From UBA10329 sp964500205 (GTDB lineage Bacteria; Bacteroidota; Bacteroidia; UBA10329), in the NCBI GenBank assembly GCA_964500205.1, contig CAZCNS010000002.1, positions 372,001 to 436,000 of the forward strand: a stretch of 64,000 nucleotides of DNA. Direction: 5' to 3'. The notes below the pieces were generated by a model. It saw only the letters and a list, made by a program, of their open reading frames with translations. It searched no databases and was not told the DNA's origin. The first letter of the stretch is position 1. The number at the start of each line of letters is the position of its first letter. The translations under genes were made by a program, and so were the position numbers. Of this stretch, positions 29,715-41,641 are shown in pieces.

Positions 29715-32585
29715 CTACATCATCGGCATGCGCAGCACGACCTTCGTTCCGAGTGGACGTCCGTCCGTGTCCTCCAGGTCATGGTAGGTGACAGTAAATC
29801 CCGGTGCCGTGGCGCGGTTCATGATCTCCAGCCGCTTTCGGTTGGCCTCGCTGCTGAACGGACGGTGGGCCTTGCTCTTCTTGTTGAGCTCCTCCGACCT
29901 TTTGCGTCCCACACCGTTGTCTTCGATGTTGACCACCAGAAAACCGCCATCAGTCCTGAAAGAAAGTTGCAGCAACCGATCATCCTTCTTGTGCAGCAGG
30001 CCATGCTTGATGGCATTCTCCACATAGGGTTGAATGAGCATGGGCGGAATGCGGCTGCGTTCGGCAGTGATGTCGGCACCGACAGAGATGTTCACATCCA
30101 TGCTGTCCGAGAATCGCATCTGCTCCAGTTCAAGGTAGAGCCGCAGGGTCTCTATCTCTTCGGCCACAGTGACCAGTTCCTGTGCGCTCATCTCCAGTAC
30201 TTTTCTCGTAAGGGATGAGAACTTGCCCAGATAACTGATGGCGTTGGGCTTATCGTTGAGGTAGATGTAGCTCTGAATGGTGTTGAGTGCGTTGAAGATG
30301 AAGTGAGGGTTCATCTGCGAGCGGATACTGGTGAGCATACTGCGTTCCAATTCCTGCTCCAGCTTGAGTTTCTCCTCCACAAGGGCACTCTGCCTACCCA
30401 TGAACATGAGCCGGTAGCGGTACAGACCATAGACCCCACTGGCAAAAAGTGCGAGACAGAGCAAGATGAACCACCAACGGCCCCAGAGCGGGGGAATGAT
30501 GTCCAGCACTACCGAGGAGAGCGGGGTGACCCTGCCATCGGGCAGTACCGCCCGCAGCTCCACACGATAGACGCCTGGTGACAGGTAGGGCAGATTGAGC
30601 TGCCTGGACATAGGGTCGTTCTGCCGCCATTCGCTGGCATTCACCCGATACTCTACCGCGAGGCTGCGGAGGTCACCGAACCACGGCAGGCTATAGCTCA
30701 TCCGGATGCTGTTGCGGTCGTGCGAGAGGCTTACCCTGTCGGCCACAGGCACCTCATCATCATTGGCCCAGAAACGCTCAATGCGCAATTGCGGCATGGC
30801 AGACGAGCCCCACTCCGTGCTGAGCAGGGCGCGGATGAGTCGCATCCCGGAGGCCACGTACAGATGACCATTGCGGATGATGAAATCGGATAGCGGGTCG
30901 TTGGTACCCAGAAACGAGGTGTTGACGGGAGCGACCGACCAAGTGCGCGGGTCGATGGCAACGATACTGCGGTCTACACGGGCATAGACCATCCCATCAT
31001 AAAGCACCAAGCGGCTGACCGAACTCCCACCCCTGATGGCCGAGGCAGGGATGCTACCGATCACTTCGCCCTTTGGGTTGAGCATTACAATGCCCTGCGA
31101 GATGGTGGATGCCAGCAGCGTATCACCCACCCAGAGCAGGCTGGTGGCGATCACGTCCTTATTCAGAATGTACGCGTTGGACGACATGTCTGCATGGAAC
31201 TGACTGAGTCCGATGGACGTGGCTACCTGCACCGTGCCCTCCTCACTGCGTTGCTCCAAGGCCGTGCTCCTGAACACCGAAGAGACCAGCTCCACAGTCT
31301 CCCAGCCCTGTTGCGGCTGTTCTATATTCATTACCTTGACGGAGCCTGTGATGGCGAAAGCGAATCTGCCTTCGTCAAAAGCAATGATGTCCTTGACTGC
31401 TCCGAGTTGAACAAATGGCGGCCTTCCTTTCTGATAGGCATAGAATCGGTCAGAGGCCACCATGGTGATATCGTCTCTATCAGACCGAATGACGACCCCT
31501 ACCCTGTGCCTCGCCTGCGCTGGGATGTAAACAGAGAGGCGCGCGTCATCATCTGCTCCGAGACGGAACACACTGCCGGTCTCACTGCCTACGAGGATAT
31601 CCGGGCCATCATCGCGATGGGCAAATACCGTGAAAGCATCATCTTCCAACCTCCACTGCACCACATTAAGATCAGCAATGCGATAGATGCCCCTGTCGGT
31701 GGTCGTGATCCAGTAGGCACCATCACGGTCGCGCATCACATCAGAAACACTGCGCCCCTCAAGCATGGGCCTGCCGCTATTCTGAACGCGCAGGTCGCGG
31801 TCTATGACATAAAGCCCACCTGTGGTGCCCGCCCAGATCATAGAATCACCGAACACCTGGACGCATTGCACCACCACATCGGGCGGCAACAACTTGATGG
31901 AACGCTCTTCGGGAAGCACCTGATACACCGTTCCCCCATCACCGCGCTTCGGGAAGGCATAGGTTCTACCGCCCATGGATGCGAAGAGATAGGACGAGAA
32001 GGCGGGTAGATTCTCTGCGGTCATCATCTGCTTGGGTGCCTGATGCTCAAACTGCGTGAGCGTGCGCTCCGTCATGAGCCAAAGTCTCCCGTTCACCAAC
32101 TGCATGTAAACGATATCGTCTGCCGTATTGTACATGCTCAACGGCCGCAGTTCCTTCTGGTCATAGAACGTGACCTGACGCCCCACACCAGTGACCAGAA
32201 AACCGCTGGAGTCGATAACTACCGGAGCATAATTGCCGCTCACCGGGATGCGCTCCTCGGGCACCATCACACCCTCCGTGACATGGAACATCTGTCCTAT
32301 GAAATTCTGGCACCAGATGCGGCCCAGACTGTCCTCGAACACGTTGCTCACGGCAGAACCATTCATCCCAGGGTGCGTGAAGGTGATGAAATCCTTGCCA
32401 TCGAAACGGCTCAGACCCTTGTCGTGGCCCAGCCAGATGTGGCCGTGGCGATCCTGAGCAATGTCGAACACCATGTTGGACGGCAAGCCATCGGCCTGCG
32501 CCCAATGCTGCATGACGGGGGTCTGACCGACCGCGCCTGAAACATAGAGAGATAAGAGAAACAGAACGTGGCTAAGGCGCAACAT
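29715..32585 (-). CDS. LytS-type sensor histidine kinase with a beta-propeller sensor (second cassette)
   Basis: 956 residues. Signal peptide (LRLSHVLFLLSLYVSGAVG), periplasmic propeller with blade motifs (GHIWLGHDKGLSRFDGKDF, DSMIWAGTTGGLYVIDRD, DGAYWITTTDRGIYRI) up to about 600, Y_Y_Y domain, membrane helix near 725-742 (WFILLCLALFASGVYGLY), then His_kinase with QMNPHFIFNALNTIQ (His761) and PPMLIQPYVENAIKHG. Similar in length and order to the kinase at 22392. ATG 32585 is preferred to the longer frame (to 32714) because the signal peptide starts there and a -7 box ends 7 bases before it. Partner: the LytTR regulator downstream. Divergent from the second LamG gene. Confidence 0.9.
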   Translation of the reverse strand: MLRLSHVLFLLSLYVSGAVGQTPVMQHWAQADGLPSNMVFDIAQDRHGHIWLGHDKGLSRFDGKDFITFTHPGMNGSAVSNVFEDSLGRIWCQNFIGQMFHVTEGVMVPEERIPVSGNYAPVVIDSSGFLVTGVGRQVTFYDQKELRPLSMYNTADDIVYMQLVNGRLWLMTERTLTQFEHQAPKQMMTAENLPAFSSYLFASMGGRTYAFPKRGDGGTVYQVLPEERSIKLLPPDVVVQCVQVFGDSMIWAGTTGGLYVIDRDLRVQNSGRPMLEGRSVSDVMRDRDGAYWITTTDRGIYRIADLNVVQWRLEDDAFTVFAHRDDGPDILVGSETGSVFRLGADDDARLSVYIPAQARHRVGVVIRSDRDDITMVASDRFYAYQKGRPPFVQLGAVKDIIAFDEGRFAFAITGSVKVMNIEQPQQGWETVELVSSVFRSTALEQRSEEGTVQVATSIGLSQFHADMSSNAYILNKDVIATSLLWVGDTLLASTISQGIVMLNPKGEVIGSIPASAIRGGSSVSRLVLYDGMVYARVDRSIVAIDPRTWSVAPVNTSFLGTNDPLSDFIIRNGHLYVASGMRLIRALLSTEWGSSAMPQLRIERFWANDDEVPVADRVSLSHDRNSIRMSYSLPWFGDLRSLAVEYRVNASEWRQNDPMSRQLNLPYLSPGVYRVELRAVLPDGRVTPLSSVVLDIIPPLWGRWWFILLCLALFASGVYGLYRYRLMFMGRQSALVEEKLKLEQELERSMLTSIRSQMNPHFIFNALNTIQSYIYLNDKPNAISYLGKFSSLTRKVLEMSAQELVTVAEEIETLRLYLELEQMRFSDSMDVNISVGADITAERSRIPPMLIQPYVENAIKHGLLHKKDDRLLQLSFRTDGGFLVVNIEDNGVGRKRSEELNKKSKAHRPFSSEANRKRLEIMNRATAPGFTVTYHDLEDTDGRPLGTKVVLRMPMM

Positions 32586-32592
32586 CGGAGCA

Positions 32593-32600
32593 CAAAGGTC
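32593..32600 (-). promoter_or_regulatory. -7 box (GACCTTTG) before the second kinase
   Basis: nAnnTTTG match on the coding strand ending 7 bases before ATG 32585. Confidence 0.4.
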
Positions 32601-32673
32601 GGGTAGCGGTTTGGTTATCTGCCCAACGAACTTTTGGGTACCAAATGGCGGACTTTGGTCATGAAGCGCAAAT

Positions 32674-32708
32674 CGGAAAAAACAGGAATCGGATTCCTGA
32701 TTTTTCCG
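32674..32708. repeat. 17-bp near-perfect inverted repeat between divergent genes
   Basis: CGGAAAAAACAGGAATC, one G, then GATTCCTGATTTTTCCG: 16 of 17 pairs match and the centre is one base. It lies in the 236-base region between the divergent kinase and LamG genes, about 90 bases from the kinase start. It may be a dimeric operator or a mobile palindrome; a terminator is unlikely between divergent starts. Confidence 0.75.
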
Positions 32709-32734
32709 AACCATGGCATTCCATATCCACCCTA

Positions 32735-32748
32735 CGTAAAACGGTTTC
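32735..32748 (+). promoter_or_regulatory. Candidate regulator site CGTAAAACGGTTTC before the second LamG gene
   Basis: Matches the site at 26720-26733 in 12 of 14 bases and ends 73 bases before the ATG at 32822. See the finding on the shared site. Confidence 0.45.
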
Positions 32749-32821
32749 CAGTGTTGGTATATCGGTACGCTTGCAATCCTCTCAGGCGTTGCACGTTTGC
32801 ACCTGAAACAAACTCAAACAC

Positions 32822-34813
32822 ATGAAAAAACAATTCCTTTCTCTTGGCCTCATGCTCCTTTCGGGGGTGGCGATGGCGCAATATCCGACCACAGGCCTGG
32901 TGGCGTATTTCCCGCTTGATGACGTTGATGCAGGCAGCGATGTTGGCCCTAACGGTATCACTCCGTCCGGCATATCGTTTGCCACGGGTCAGGACAGGCA
33001 CGGTGGCGTGAGCGGGGCGTTCTATTTTGACCAGACCCTATCTTACTACATCGAATACGACATGTCGGAGTATACCGCGCTGAAGGTGGAAAGCGACATC
33101 ACCATTGCCTACTATGCCAAGGTGCTTGGCTACGCCAACGGCAGCACAATGCCAACGGCACTGTCCATATCCGATAAGATACGGGCAGGTTTCAATGTGA
33201 TGCAGGTCTCCATTGTAACGGGTCTCTATGGAGCCTTCGACCGCAATTCTGGAGGCACCACTGTGAGCACCACTTCGAGCTACATCAACGGCACCACGGC
33301 CGAGGGATGGCACCACTATGCATTTGTCAAAGAGGGCGACAACCTGACCATCTACATCGATGGTGCCGTGGTGGCCACCGCAAGCGGATATGCGCAGGAC
33401 GTGCCTTTCACGGTGAATGATGTGAGCATGGTCATCGGTCAGAACCAGTATCTGGCCAATGGTGGTTTCAGAGGATGGTTGGACGATATGTTCATCTACG
33501 ACCGCGCACTGACCGTGGACGAGCTGGACGACCTGATGGCCATCGTGCCCTGTGCGCCCATCACAGGAAATCTGACCGTAGATGGCCCCACATCTTTGTG
33601 TGCCGAAGGGCAGGCCACCTACACCATTCAGATAGGTCAGCAGAACGCTACGGAGTATTTCTGGGAGTACTATGGCGGAACGGGCACGTTGACGAACGGC
33701 TCGGTAACCATCACAGCACCGGCCGAGGGTGAGGGCAATCCTACGCTTACCATCTATGGCAGCAACGAATGCAGTCAAGGTTCGCAGTTCACCTACGCGC
33801 CAAGCGTGGTGGGCACTCCGGCACCGTTCACCATCACTGGTCAGACGCTCGTGTGCGTGGGTTCGGGGCTGGCCTATTCTGTCGAATCAACGGGCATCCC
33901 CGTGACCTGGGATTTCCCGAACGGATGGGTGCAGACCATCACTTTCCCCAACAACAATGGTGGCCAGTTCACGGCAGGCGAGAGCGGCATCATCAGCTTC
34001 ACCCGCGACAATGGTTGCTTCACTCGCACCGAGACCTTGGACGTGAACGTGGTGCAATCGGCCCCAGAACCTCCTGTACTTGTGACCGGAAGTCTTTATC
34101 CCTGCTATGGGCAGCAGGAGCTGTATGCCTTCACTTTCGACTCGACCGTAACTTCAAGCTCGATCGATTTCAGCACCTTCAGTTCCACTTGGACCACCGT
34201 GGCCGACACCGACACCAGCCGATTCATAACGCCAGCTGGTTGGATGTTTGGCCCGTTCAATGTCACAGCCACCGCTACCAACATCTGCGGTCAGACCCAG
34301 ACCAGTGTTGCGCTGACCACCAATAGCGGCAGTCTTGACACCTACGGCACTTTCTATGAGGAGAATGGAGTGCTCATCGGAGGAACATACACTGGCATCA
34401 TCACCCGCCAATGGTTGCTGGAAGGACAGCCCATTCCGGGAGCAACCGAGAGTACCTATACACCTACTGTGTCTGGAAACTATTCCCAGCAAGTGGAGTT
34501 CATCAATTTCAACTGTGACGCCTATGTGAGCGATGAGCTCTATGTGGAAGTAACTATTACTGGCGTGGACGAGGCCACCGCACAGGCCCTACACCTCTAC
34601 CCCAATCCGACCACCACATCGTTCACAATGGACGGCCTCATCGCAGGCAGCACCATCACCCTGATGGACGCCATGGGCCGCACAGTAAGCTCAACGGCTG
34701 TTACCGCTGCCCGCATGGAAGTGTCGGTAGGAGCCCTCAGCACTGGCATCTACATGGTGCAGGTGATGGACGGGAACAACGTTCGCACTGCACGGTTGGT
34801 AGTGAACCACTGA
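32822..34813 (+). CDS. T9SS-secreted protein with a LamG-type jelly-roll domain (second copy)
   Basis: 663 residues, same architecture as 26799-28823. Signal peptide (KKQFLSLGLMLLSGVAMAQ), LamG domain to about 245 (GLVAYFPLDDVDAGSDVGPN, ITIAYYAKVLGYANG, EGWHHYAFVKEGDNLTIYID, WLDDMFIYDRALTVDELDDL), PKD/Ig-like modules, and a T9SS type A sorting domain from about 590 (LHLYPNPTTTSFTMDGL, STGIYMVQVMDG, ARLVVNH). Probably displayed on the cell surface or released. Divergent from the second kinase; a candidate regulator site lies at 32735 and a strong terminator follows at 34856. Confidence 0.85.
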   Translation: MKKQFLSLGLMLLSGVAMAQYPTTGLVAYFPLDDVDAGSDVGPNGITPSGISFATGQDRHGGVSGAFYFDQTLSYYIEYDMSEYTALKVESDITIAYYAKVLGYANGSTMPTALSISDKIRAGFNVMQVSIVTGLYGAFDRNSGGTTVSTTSSYINGTTAEGWHHYAFVKEGDNLTIYIDGAVVATASGYAQDVPFTVNDVSMVIGQNQYLANGGFRGWLDDMFIYDRALTVDELDDLMAIVPCAPITGNLTVDGPTSLCAEGQATYTIQIGQQNATEYFWEYYGGTGTLTNGSVTITAPAEGEGNPTLTIYGSNECSQGSQFTYAPSVVGTPAPFTITGQTLVCVGSGLAYSVESTGIPVTWDFPNGWVQTITFPNNNGGQFTAGESGIISFTRDNGCFTRTETLDVNVVQSAPEPPVLVTGSLYPCYGQQELYAFTFDSTVTSSSIDFSTFSSTWTTVADTDTSRFITPAGWMFGPFNVTATATNICGQTQTSVALTTNSGSLDTYGTFYEENGVLIGGTYTGIITRQWLLEGQPIPGATESTYTPTVSGNYSQQVEFINFNCDAYVSDELYVEVTITGVDEATAQALHLYPNPTTTSFTMDGLIAGSTITLMDAMGRTVSSTAVTAARMEVSVGALSTGIYMVQVMDGNNVRTARLVVNH

Positions 34814-34855
34814 TTTTGATACATCATCTAATCGCGATTCAATACTTCATGCAAG

Positions 34856-34890
34856 AAGGCCCCGTCACAGCAATGTGGCGGGGCCTTTCT
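34856..34890. terminator. Strong terminator shared by LamG (+) and secA (-)
   Basis: AAGGCCCCG ... CGGGGCCTT with inner CAC/GTG pairing and the loop AGCAAT, followed by TCTGGTTT on the + strand and preceded by TTGCATGAAG on the minus side. It lies between the two convergent genes and may stop both. Confidence 0.8.
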
Positions 34891-34915
34891 GGTTTAGGCA
34901 TTATATTTTAGAGTG

Positions 34916-38248
<3,333 letters not shown>

Positions 38249-38340
38249 TCTCTGGGAAAAATCTTTACCTGTTGAAACCGTCCTGATGGTCAATCATCGT
38301 GCCTTCGGCAAAAGGGTTGACAGCCTGTCAGGCGGGGGCG

Positions 38341-38348
38341 CGAAAGTA
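38341..38348 (-). promoter_or_regulatory. -7 box (TACTTTCG) upstream of secA
   Basis: One mismatch from TAnnTTTG on the coding strand, 92 bases before ATG 38248, leaving a longer leader than most genes here. Confidence 0.35.
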
Positions 38349-38403
38349 CGGGTTTTCATGGGCAGGGAAGCCCTAACCGACCGCAAGGGACGCTTCTGCG
38401 GAA

Positions 38404-39696
38404 TCAATCTTTGCGACCACCCACATCCCGCAGCCGGCTTGACTTCAGCCGACCATAGATCAGGTGCTTCGTACTGCCGATCACCTGAGAAGAATAAATA
38501 CCTGTGTGACCTGAGAAAAGGTAGGCCGTGACGCAAGCGATGGCAATGAACACCCCTCCCTCTGCCCCAAAGAGCTCAATGCCCATGAGTGTGGACGCGA
38601 TGGGCGTGTTGGTGGCCCCCGCGAACACCGCCACGAAACCCATGCCCGCCAGCAGCGGCATAGGCAACGGCAGCATCCATGCCAACGCGTTACCCAGCGT
38701 TGCACCGATAAAAAACAGTGGGGTCACCTCCCCGCCCTTGAATCCGGCACCGAGGGTGAACGAGGTGAAAAGGATCTTCAACGCGAAGTCAAAAGGTTCG
38801 ACATGTGTCTCAAAAGCCTCCTGTATCACAGGGATGCCAAGACCGAGATACCGAGTAGAGCCCATCGCCAAAAAAGCCAGTGCGATGACGGCACCTCCGA
38901 TCACTGGCCGAAAGGGTGCATAGGCGACCATAGCCCCGAACCGCTCACCCCACCAGTGCGTGGACGTGGAGAACACCATCGCGATAAGGCCGAAGATGAT
39001 GCCTGCCACCATTGCCCAAACAAGATTAAACGGGGTCATGGCAGCCACCTCGCTTATGTTGTAGTGAGTGTGACCCACACCCCAGGCGGTGCAGGTCATG
39101 TCGGCAACGACTGCCGCAAGAAAGCTCGGCAGGATGGAGTCATAGCGCACACGCCCCATGACAAGCACTTCCAAGGCAAAGACAGCACCGGCAAGTGGGG
39201 TGCCGAAAACAGAGGCAAATCCGGCACTGACCCCCATTACCAGCAAGACACGCCTGTCTCTCGGCCTCAAATTGAAAAGCCACGTGAACTGGTCGGCAAT
39301 GGCACCTCCCATCTGAACAGCTGTGCCTTCGCGACCTGCAGACCCCCCGAAAAGATGGGTCATTACGGTGCCAAAGAGCACCAATGGAGCCATCTTCAAA
39401 GGAGTTATACGCCTTGGCTGGTAAAACTCCTCAATGATGCGGTTGTTGCCTGATTCGACATCTTTCCCCCAGTGATAATAGATAAGACCGATGACCAGAC
39501 CGGCCAGAGGCAACAGGAAGATGATCGCTGTGTTCTCCTCACGGAAATCGGTAGCGAACCCCAACGCTACAAGGAAAAAGGCGGAAGCAGAACCCACAAG
39601 CGCACCTACTGCACCAGCCAAAAGCAACCAGCGAAACATGTAGTCCAGAAAAGAGGTCCGCACCACAACCAGCTTTTCGGTACTGATCACCTTCAT
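38404..39696 (-). CDS. CLC-family anion channel or antiporter
   Basis: 430 residues with about ten or more membrane helices. CLC signatures: FGGSAGREGTAVQMGGAIAD, where the Glu of GREG is the gating glutamate (Thr replaces the usual Pro that follows); VSAGFASVFGTPLAGAVFAL; GAGFKGGEVTPLFFIGATLG; and GMGFVAVFAGATNTPIA, the equivalent of the second selectivity region. The G-R-E-G-T form and the K-G-G-E loop differ from the best-known chloride transporters, and some divergent CLCs export fluoride, so the ion is left open. No CBS domains. ATG 39696 (MKVISTEK) is preferred to the frame start 39777, which overlaps the divergent promoter. Confidence 0.85.
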   Translation of the reverse strand: MKVISTEKLVVVRTSFLDYMFRWLLLAGAVGALVGSASAFFLVALGFATDFREENTAIIFLLPLAGLVIGLIYYHWGKDVESGNNRIIEEFYQPRRITPLKMAPLVLFGTVMTHLFGGSAGREGTAVQMGGAIADQFTWLFNLRPRDRRVLLVMGVSAGFASVFGTPLAGAVFALEVLVMGRVRYDSILPSFLAAVVADMTCTAWGVGHTHYNISEVAAMTPFNLVWAMVAGIIFGLIAMVFSTSTHWWGERFGAMVAYAPFRPVIGGAVIALAFLAMGSTRYLGLGIPVIQEAFETHVEPFDFALKILFTSFTLGAGFKGGEVTPLFFIGATLGNALAWMLPLPMPLLAGMGFVAVFAGATNTPIASTLMGIELFGAEGGVFIAIACVTAYLFSGHTGIYSSQVIGSTKHLIYGRLKSSRLRDVGGRKD

Positions 39697-39729
39697 GCCT
39701 CCAATGGTTCGTTTTGATAGATACGGCTG

Positions 39730-39737
39730 CAAAAGTA
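39730..39737 (-). promoter_or_regulatory. -7 box (TACTTTTG) before the CLC gene
   Basis: Perfect TAnnTTTG on the coding strand, 33 bases before ATG 39696. Confidence 0.45.
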
Positions 39738-39776
39738 CCCCCATTGCACAGGGACGCGGAAAGTGCCCCTGCGCCA

Positions 39777-39784
39777 TACCTTTG
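39777..39784 (+). promoter_or_regulatory. -7 box (TACCTTTG) before the 39789 T9SS protein
   Basis: Perfect TAnnTTTG ending 4 bases before ATG 39789, which implies an essentially leaderless transcript. Confidence 0.5.
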
Positions 39785-39788
39785 CAGC

Positions 39789-40685
39789 ATGCATCAACAG
39801 ATCATCGCGCTGCTCCTGACATTTATGCTGCCAGCACTGATTCAGGCTCAGGTCACTGACACCCTCAACTGGGAACGATTCCAAGAAGGCACGGCTACGC
39901 TGTACACCTCGCCCAACGGAGGCTACATTTTCGGCAAGAACGGGTACGGTGATAGAGCCAAGGCCCAGACTTTTGCTCACACCGAGTCACATGTTCTGCG
40001 GGCTGCTCTGATGCAGTTCGGCACGGTTACCTTTAGCTCTGGTGATCCGGAATCGAAACTCCGTGTGTACGTCTATGCGAACAACGGAATCGGACGAACG
40101 ACCAACGGCATGGTGGTCAATGCGCCTGACAGCGTGCTTGCCTTTAAGGATGTGCCCATGAGTTCGCTCCCAACTGATGGTGGTCTCTTCGAGGTGGATC
40201 TCAGTGATTCATCCCTTGCATTCTTCGGCATGTTCTCCATCGGTATAGACCTCACGATGCTTGCTGAGGGAGACACAGTGGCCCTCATGAGCACCACCGA
40301 TGGTGATGGCGAGAACAGACAGGCCGTTTGGGAACTGGAGGCCAACGGAGAATGGATCACTGTCCTCACCGCCTTCTCATGGGAACTCGATGTGGACCTT
40401 GCCATCTTCCCACTGGTGGATGTGAATGACCCACTGAATGTACCCGACCTTGCTGTCGATGCCCGACTATTTCCTAATCCTACAAAGGACTTGCTGACCC
40501 TGCATATCGGCTTCCGTTCCCACTGGCAAGCACAGCTCATGGGCATGGATGGTCGCATCATGAAGACCTTCAGCTTTACGGACGATAAGGCTACGGTGGA
40601 CATGTCCGAACTTCCCTCCGGGGTTTACGTCCTGCGAGTATCGGACGGCATCCGATCGACCACCCAGCGGGTGATACGGCTGTGA
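39789..40685 (+). CDS. T9SS-secreted hypothetical protein
   Basis: 298 residues. Signal peptide 1-20 (HQQIIALLLTFMLPALIQAQ). The body (about 25-215) has repeated beta-strand patterns and no recognised catalytic motif; it may be a beta-sandwich. The last 75 residues carry a type A T9SS sorting domain (ARLFPNPTKDLLTLHI, GRIMKTFSF, LPSGVYVLRVSDG, TTQRVIRL), with F-P-N-P in place of Y-P-N-P. The promoter box 4 bases before the ATG fixes the start at 39789 although the frame opens at 39714. The PAP2 gene follows after 10 bases. Confidence 0.8.
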   Translation: MHQQIIALLLTFMLPALIQAQVTDTLNWERFQEGTATLYTSPNGGYIFGKNGYGDRAKAQTFAHTESHVLRAALMQFGTVTFSSGDPESKLRVYVYANNGIGRTTNGMVVNAPDSVLAFKDVPMSSLPTDGGLFEVDLSDSSLAFFGMFSIGIDLTMLAEGDTVALMSTTDGDGENRQAVWELEANGEWITVLTAFSWELDVDLAIFPLVDVNDPLNVPDLAVDARLFPNPTKDLLTLHIGFRSHWQAQLMGMDGRIMKTFSFTDDKATVDMSELPSGVYVLRVSDGIRSTTQRVIRL

Positions 40686-40695
40686 ATCACTGAGG

Positions 40696-41265
40696 ATGGA
40701 ATGGTTGATCGACCTTGACCACAGGCTCTTCCTACTCATCAACGGCTTGGGGGGTGCGATGCCATGGCTCGATGGGCCAATGTGGTTCATCACCGGTCGG
40801 TGGGCTGCCATCCCACTGTACGCGCTGCTTGCCTACCTCCTTTGGAAACATCTCGGCCAGCGCGGATTCATCATTGCGGTGGCAGGAACCATCGCGCTCG
40901 TGGTGCTGACCGATCAAGGCTCGGTGCATCTGTTCAAGAATATCTTCGAGCGGTTACGTCCTTGTCATCATCCTGAGCTGAAGGAACAGGTGCGACTGGT
41001 TCAGCCCAGTTGCGGTGGGCTATACGGTTTCATCTCCTCACATGCTGCCAACACCTTCGGGCTGAGTGCCTATATCATCGCTTTGCTCTACCGCTACCAG
41101 AAAGCGATCATAATGATGCTGGTCTGGGCCACCGTTGTAGGCATAAGCCGTATCTACCTTGGTGCGCACTTCCCTTCCGATGTGTTCGTTGGGGCCGTCT
41201 TCGGAACTGCTGTGGGCTGTGCAGTCAGCCTTGTTACAGGAAAAGCACTGAGATATCAGCAATAA
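40696..41265 (+). CDS. PAP2-family membrane phosphatase
   Basis: 189 residues, five or six membrane helices. The three PAP2 motifs are present: KNIFERLRP (K-x6-R-P), FISSHAANTFG (the P-S-G-H motif as S-S-H) and SRIYLGAHFPSDVFVG (S-R-x5-H-x3-D). Such enzymes remove phosphate from undecaprenyl pyrophosphate or other lipid phosphates at the outer face of the inner membrane. A role in cell-wall lipid carrier recycling is an inference. It follows the T9SS gene by 10 bases and ends convergent with 41321. Confidence 0.88.
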   Translation: MEWLIDLDHRLFLLINGLGGAMPWLDGPMWFITGRWAAIPLYALLAYLLWKHLGQRGFIIAVAGTIALVVLTDQGSVHLFKNIFERLRPCHHPELKEQVRLVQPSCGGLYGFISSHAANTFGLSAYIIALLYRYQKAIIMMLVWATVVGISRIYLGAHFPSDVFVGAVFGTAVGCAVSLVTGKALRYQQ

Positions 41266-41295
41266 AAAAAAGGCAACCTCAAAAGAGACTGCCTT
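41264..41295 (-). terminator. Terminator for the 41321-41997 unit
   Basis: On the minus strand AAGGCAGTCTC TTTT GAGGTTGCCTT forms a stem, with one mismatched step, followed by a run of T (TTTTTTTT). It overlaps the PAP2 stop codon. Confidence 0.65.
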
Positions 41296-41320
41296 GCCGC
41301 TGACCTAGGGTGAATGGAGT

Positions 41321-41641
41321 TCAAGTGTGGAACACTTCCAAAATGACGTGCTCCGGCATGTCTCCAGCAGTAGCTGCCAAACGGCACATCACCGTCTTCC
41401 CGACTATCAGGTCTCCCTCTTCATAGTCCTTCCATTCACTGCGCTCGGTACGCACCTGTATCCTGACCTTCACATCCTCATCAACTCCTTTGAGCACAAT
41501 ACTGCAAGGATTGTAATCGGATGAGGTGAACACCTCCCGCTCAGGGCCAAAGGCCGGGTTCCGCAGCAAGGGCATCTCAAAAACATCTGATGGACACATG
41601 ACCATGGGGATAGCTTGTGAACCTCTGTTGATGCCGGTCAT
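41321..41641 (-). CDS. Hypothetical protein, second gene of a coupled pair
   Basis: 106 residues, soluble, beta-rich (SSDYNPCSIVLKGVDEDVKV, RIQVRTERSEWKDYEEGDLI, VGKTVMCRLAATAGDMPEHV). No family recognised; no signal peptide. The start codon shares one base with the stop of the upstream gene (TAATG), so the two are translated together, and a T-rich terminator follows at 41264. Acidic overall. Confidence 0.5.
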   Translation of the reverse strand: MTGINRGSQAIPMVMCPSDVFEMPLLRNPAFGPEREVFTSSDYNPCSIVLKGVDEDVKVRIQVRTERSEWKDYEEGDLIVGKTVMCRLAATAGDMPEHVILEVFHT

